Shown one piece after another: positions 52,705 to 55,960 of a DNA stretch of 55,960 nucleotides. A program made the translations under genes and the position numbers. The stretch's first letter is position 1, and every line of letters starts with the position of its first letter. The notes under the pieces were generated by a model, which saw only the letters and a program-made list of their open reading frames with translations, had not been told where the DNA came from and did not search any database. Origin of the DNA: Polyangiaceae bacterium (GTDB lineage Bacteria > Myxococcota_A > Polyangia > Polyangiales > Polyangiaceae); contig JABFXY010000048.1 of the NCBI GenBank assembly GCA_013361525.1, positions 1 to 55,960 on the forward strand. The letters are read 5' to 3'.

Positions 52705-54210
52705 TCAGTTGTCTTGCGACAGAGCCCGCACGATGTCGGGTTTGAGGACTTTGCCCATGGCGTTTCGGGGGAGCGCGGGCATGGTGACGAAGTCTTTCGG
52801 CACCTTGTAGGCGGCGAGGCGTTGTTTGGCCCACGCTCGGAGGAGATCGGTGGTGCACGCGCTCGCTGCGCCGTCTTTCGGAACGATGGCGGCGACGACT
52901 CGATCACCCCACATGGGATCGGGGATGCCGACGACGGCGACCTCGGCGATGGCTTCGTGCTCGCGCAGGACCTCTTCGATCTCGAGCGCGGAGACCTTCT
53001 CGCCGCCGGTTTTCAGGATGTCGGTGCTCGATCGGCCGAGCAGGCGAACGTGACCGTCTTCGTCGCGGACGGCGATGTCGCCGGTCGTGAACCAGCCGTC
53101 GCGAAACGATGCGCGCGTGGCCTCTTCGCGGCCGAGGTACCCCTTCATGACGGATGGGCCGCGCACCCAGAGCTCGCCGGGACCGTCGGTGTCGGTGCCG
53201 TCTTCCGCGATGATGCGGATCTCGACGGTCGGGAGCGGCGTCCCGACCATGCCCGGTTTTCGGCCGGCGGGGTCGAGCGGATTCGAGAGCGCGATGCCGA
53301 TCTCGGTCATGCCGTATCGCTCGAGCGGAATCGCGCCGGTGATCGTGCGCCAGCGCTCCGCGAGCGTCACGGGCAGCGCGGCCGATCCGCTGGTCGCGAG
53401 GCGAAGCCCACGACACGCTCGCTCGAAGGCATCGCGTCGGCCGGCGTCGAGCGCGTCCGCATGGTCGAGCAGCCGTCGATACATCGTGGGCACCGCCATG
53501 AAGACCGTGACGCGCGAGAGCTCGTCGCAGATGGTGCCCGCGTCGAACTTGGCGAGCATGTGGATCTCTGCCGGTGTCGTGAGGGCCGTGAGAAACGCGA
53601 CGACGACGCCGTGAAGGTGGTGCAGCGGCAGCGTGTGGAGCAGCACGTCGTTCGGCGCGAAGCCCCAAGCGTCTCGCAGCGAGCTCGTTTGAGCAGCAAG
53701 GTTTTCGTGGGTCAACACGGCGCCCTTGGGCTTGCCGGTCGTGCCGCTCGTGTAGAGGACGAGCGCAGCGGCGGCAGCGTCGATCACGGGCAGCTCGGGC
53801 GGAGCCTCGATGGCGGAGGCGACATCGATCTTCGATAGGTGGGCCGGCAGCTCGTCGGCGAGCTCGTTCGAGACGATGGCGAGCCGCGCGCCGCTGTCCG
53901 TCGTGATGTACGCGAGCTCGCTTCTCGGCGCTGCGAGCGGCGCTGCGACGACGGCTCCACCCGCGAACAGCACCGCGAGAAAAGCACGCGCCCAAGCGAT
54001 CCCGGGCGGCGCGAGGATCAGGACGTGATCGCCGGGCTCGATGTGTCCTTGCGCGAGCAAAGCCGCACCGAACGACGCCGCGCCGGCGACGAGGTCGCGA
54101 AAGGAGGCCGAGGCCCCCGACTCGACCTCGAGCAGGCGTCGTTCGGACGAGCCGGCGGTCAGGTGAACTCGATGCACGAGGGGGGAGCGGTGGTTCGGCT
54201 CGTTCGTCAT
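52705..54210 (-). CDS. AMP-dependent acyl-CoA synthetase, malonyl-CoA-synthetase-like
   Basis: A 501-residue adenylate-forming ligase. The P-loop is YTSGTTGKPKGAV (about 152-164), the adenine motif ERYGMTEIGIALSNPL (about 297-312) and the hinge GRSSTDILKTGGEKVSALEIEE. The catalytic Lys sits in the C-terminal NAMGKVLK. ERYGMTE followed by LSNPLD, RKPGMVGTPLP is close to malonyl-CoA synthetases (MatB/ACSF3), so activation of malonate or methylmalonate is likely, though other short acids are possible. Malonyl-CoA could supply the ketoacyl synthase encoded 12 kb away, but no direct link is shown. Confidence 0.92.
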   Translation of the reverse strand: MTNEPNHRSPLVHRVHLTAGSSERRLLEVESGASASFRDLVAGAASFGAALLAQGHIEPGDHVLILAPPGIAWARAFLAVLFAGGAVVAAPLAAPRSELAYITTDSGARLAIVSNELADELPAHLSKIDVASAIEAPPELPVIDAAAAALVLYTSGTTGKPKGAVLTHENLAAQTSSLRDAWGFAPNDVLLHTLPLHHLHGVVVAFLTALTTPAEIHMLAKFDAGTICDELSRVTVFMAVPTMYRRLLDHADALDAGRRDAFERACRGLRLATSGSAALPVTLAERWRTITGAIPLERYGMTEIGIALSNPLDPAGRKPGMVGTPLPTVEIRIIAEDGTDTDGPGELWVRGPSVMKGYLGREEATRASFRDGWFTTGDIAVRDEDGHVRLLGRSSTDILKTGGEKVSALEIEEVLREHEAIAEVAVVGIPDPMWGDRVVAAIVPKDGAASACTTDLLRAWAKQRLAAYKVPKDFVTMPALPRNAMGKVLKPDIVRALSQDN

Positions 54211-54259
54211 CCGCGCTGAAACTTATCGCCGCGGGGGCCTCGCGGGTACACTCCGCCCC

Positions 54260-55057
54260 ATGAACGGGTCCGCAGGCACCGCGAGGATTGCGTCGTCGAA
54301 CGTTTGGGCTGTCTCTGCGCTGCTGGTGCTCGTCGCGTGTGGCGACGAGCCGAAGGCAGGCGCGACATCTGCGAGCGCCCAGACAGCGACGGCGACGACG
54401 CCGGCTCCCACCGCATCCGCGGCTCCGGCAGGCTCGGCGAAGTTTCCGCAGGTGCTCGTCGACGATCAGGGACCGGTCGTGCACGGCCAACGATCGTTCC
54501 CGGACAAGGAAGGTGGCCTCGCGAAGCTGAAGAAGGACGTCGCGGAGCTTCCGATCGACGGCAAAGAGGTGCCGATTACGATCGAGAAGAAGGCGAAGCT
54601 CAAAGACGTCGTGGCGCTCGTCGACGCGCTCGGCGAAAAGGGCGCGCCGACGGTGCGCATCACCGCCGATTCACGCGGCGATCTGCCGAAGGAGATCGTC
54701 GTCGTTCCGCAGGCCAAAATGGTGGGCACACCCCCGCCCTGCTCCGTCGTCGCGATCATCACGAAGACGTTCGAGAGCGACGTGTGGACGATCCAAGGGA
54801 CGACCGCGAAGAAAGGTCCGAAGGGCTTCGCGGGCCCCGACATGACACTCGCCGGAGAGACGCTCCAAAAAGAGCTGAAGAAGTGCGACTCGAAGTACGC
54901 GTTCTTCAGCGCCGACGACACGCTCACCTGGGACTACGCGCACATGATCGGCGGCGCGATCCGCGCGGCGGATGCCGACAAAAAGATCGAGCACCTCGTT
55001 CTGTTGAGCGAGGTGCCCGTTCCTGGTCGAGCCGTGAAGGAAGTACTGCCGAAGTAA
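54260..55057 (+). CDS. ExbD-like lipoprotein
   Basis: The protein has 265 residues. The signal leads to a clear lipobox (LVAC, Cys about residue 27), followed by an Ala/Thr/Pro linker to about 60. Two repeats resembling the periplasmic domain of ExbD/TolR follow: VPITIEKKAKLKDVVALVDA with PTVRITADSRGDLP, and the C-terminal YAHMIGGAIRAADADKKIEH with VLLSEVP. Normal ExbD is anchored by a helix and partners ExbB; here it is a lipoprotein without an ExbB gene. It may act as a stator-like or peptidoglycan-binding element. Confidence 0.65.
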   Translation: MNGSAGTARIASSNVWAVSALLVLVACGDEPKAGATSASAQTATATTPAPTASAAPAGSAKFPQVLVDDQGPVVHGQRSFPDKEGGLAKLKKDVAELPIDGKEVPITIEKKAKLKDVVALVDALGEKGAPTVRITADSRGDLPKEIVVVPQAKMVGTPPPCSVVAIITKTFESDVWTIQGTTAKKGPKGFAGPDMTLAGETLQKELKKCDSKYAFFSADDTLTWDYAHMIGGAIRAADADKKIEHLVLLSEVPVPGRAVKEVLPK

Positions 55058-55074
55058 CGCTCGAAGTTACTTCG
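55050..55074. terminator. hairpin containing both convergent stop codons
   Basis: CGAAGTAAC (55050-55058) pairs perfectly with GTTACTTCG (55066-55074) over a 7-nt loop. The TAA stops of the plus-strand ExbD-like gene and of the minus-strand repeat protein both lie in the stem, one in each arm. It may serve as a bidirectional terminator. Confidence 0.45.
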
Positions 55075-55960
55075 TACCGCCGAAGGCGGCGCACTCACCG
55101 ACGTGTCCGCCCTTGGCGTTGCGGACGCACTCGCTGAATGCTTCCTTCGCCTCTTTCATCTTGCCGAGGCTCATGTAGGCCGAGCCGACGTAGAGGTACA
55201 TGAGGCCGTCGGTGGGGTCGCTCTTCAGCACCTCGCGAGCCGCCTCGATCGCGCCCTTGTTGTCGCCGCGGTTGATGAGCGACGTGGCCTTCTTCTTCAG
55301 CTCTTTCAGCTGCTCCGGCGAGAGCTTCTCGCCCGAGCCGGCCTCGGCGGCCTTCTTGTCTTCCTCGGCCTTCTTGTCTTCTTCGGCCTTCTTGTCCTCT
55401 TCGGCCTTCTTGTCTTCTTCGGCCTTCTTGTCTTCTTCGGCCTTGGTGTCGGCGGACGAGGACGCGGATGCGTCCGCCGTCGGGGCAGGCGCGACCGCGG
55501 CGACCTCGGCCGTCGGAGCAGGCTCCGCGGGCTTCGGCGGTTCGGGCGCAGGCTGCGACTGCGTCTGAGATTGGGTCTGCGCGAGCGGCATGTGCGCGTT
55601 CGGCTGAGCGTCGGCGGGCTTACCGCCGAAGAGCCAGCGGCCCACACCGATGAGCACGACGAGCGAGGCAAACGCGACGACGACGCCGACGACCTTGCGC
55701 GCCTTTCGTTGACGCTCGAGAACCGCGGCCGACACCGGCGGAGGCGGCGGGTTCAAATCGTGGAGGATGTCGTCGTGATCATGATCGGCGACCGGAGGCG
55801 GAATGACGGAGAAGAACTGCTCCGCCATGTCGTCGTCGAGGTGCGCATCGACGCCCTTGTGCCTGCCACTGTCGGCGAGCGCCTTGTGCGCGCTGCTGCT
55901 GTCGGAAAGCTTCTTGTGCGCGCTGCTGCTGTCCGAAAGCTTCTTGTGCGCGCTGCTGCT
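55067..55960 (-). CDS. membrane-anchored repeat protein, 5' end beyond the window
   Basis: The frame is open to the right edge, so the true start lies outside. A methionine at 55828 (MAEQFFSVIPPP) could be an internal start but no stop codon precedes it. Visible residues in order: three SSSAHKKLSD-type decapeptides, HKGVDAHLDDD, a Pro-rich stretch, one transmembrane helix (VVGVVVAFASLVVLIGVGRW), a Pro/Ala linker, five AEEDKK hexapeptides, and a C-terminal TPR-like domain (INRGDNKGAIEAAREVLKSD, LMYLYVGSAYMSLGKMKEAK) ending in a Cys pair. It is likely an inner-membrane scaffold with a periplasmic TPR domain. The decapeptide region has many Ser and Lys and may be phosphorylated; this is inference. 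Confidence 0.78.
   Translation of the reverse strand, partial: SSSAHKKLSDSSSAHKKLSDSSSAHKALADSGRHKGVDAHLDDDMAEQFFSVIPPPVADHDHDDILHDLNPPPPPVSAAVLERQRKARKVVGVVVAFASLVVLIGVGRWLFGGKPADAQPNAHMPLAQTQSQTQSQPAPEPPKPAEPAPTAEVAAVAPAPTADASASSSADTKAEEDKKAEEDKKAEEDKKAEEDKKAEEDKKAAEAGSGEKLSPEQLKELKKKATSLINRGDNKGAIEAAREVLKSDPTDGLMYLYVGSAYMSLGKMKEAKEAFSECVRNAKGGHVGECAAFGGTK
55352..55441 (-). repeat. five 18-nt tandem repeats encoding AEEDKK
   Basis: Five consecutive 18-nt units (CTTCTTGTCTTCTTCGGC on the plus strand, differing only at synonymous positions) encode AEEDKK on the minus strand. They lie between the transmembrane helix and the TPR domain of the host protein. Copy number is probably variable among strains. 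Confidence 0.9.
55871..55960 (-). repeat. three 30-nt tandem repeats encoding SSSAHKKLSD
   Basis: Three in-frame 30-nt units up to the window edge. Two encode SSSAHKKLSD and differ by one synonymous base; the innermost reads SSSAHKALAD. A degenerate SGRHKG follows. The array probably continues outside the window. Confidence 0.9.

Noticed and set aside
52493..52858. N-terminal extension of the PglZ-like protein through the repeat
   Set aside because: The frame is open by chance across repeat copy C and overlaps the ligase gene; the extension is Arg-rich and starts antisense to coding sequence.

Overview
The window is GC-rich DNA that looks like the chromosome of a myxobacterium, most likely in or near the order Polyangiales. 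The evidence is strong G/C preference at third codon positions (giving long open antisense frames), two soluble eukaryote-like Ser/Thr kinases, several lipoproteins with Gly/Ser/Asn-rich linkers behind the lipobox, a MopE-type metal-binding repeat, an IgGFc-binding-domain lipoprotein, and a DUF2378 protein (a family essentially confined to myxobacteria). I see no tRNA, rRNA, CRISPR array, insertion sequence or prophage. The genus is not assigned.

Layout. 0.1-7.5 kb: a lipoprotein, a translationally coupled kinase pair, an extensin-like peptidase, a CPBP intramembrane protease with a HAD hydrolase, and a 553-residue membrane protein of unknown function. 7.5-9.1 kb: a hairpin-rich spacer and a GyrB-like gene that has only the ATPase and transducer domains and is broken by one frameshift. 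9.2-15.2 kb: lipoproteins, an APH-type kinase, an NAD-dependent epimerase with a divergent LysR regulator, and a dual-specificity phosphatase. 15.4-19.4 kb: dnaK, whose upstream region holds three tandem palindromes, then a PAS histidine kinase overlapping its response regulator. 19.4-26.5 kb: a metal-binding surface lipoprotein, a VOC/ArsR/SRPBCC operon, a DUF1688 (URC4-type) gene divergent from PPi-dependent phosphofructokinase and upp, and a nitroreductase. 26.5-34.1 kb: a 1432-residue secreted zinc metalloprotease, two unknown membrane proteins and the IgGFc-binding lipoprotein.

34.2-42.8 kb holds the most coherent functional unit. An outer-membrane beta-barrel, a LolA-like periplasmic carrier, an MMPL/RND exporter and a small beta-rich protein lie on the minus strand. 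They are divergent from a ketoacyl synthase and a hormone-sensitive-lipase-type esterase on the plus strand. I infer a lipid or acyl-product synthesis and export system. 42.9-56 kb: a Lys-rich secreted protein, a flavin amine oxidase with an unusual C-terminal extension, the DUF2378 protein, RecQ, cytochrome bd oxidase (cydAB), an orphan PglZ-like protein, a malonyl-CoA-synthetase-like ligase, an ExbD-like lipoprotein, and a membrane-anchored repeat protein that runs off the right edge with tandem SSSAHKKLSD decapeptides.

Three copies of an interspersed repeat (core CCTTGGCGCCCTTGGCGACC) each sit within 25 nt of the stop codon of a minus-strand gene. Two of the copies are long inverted repeats.
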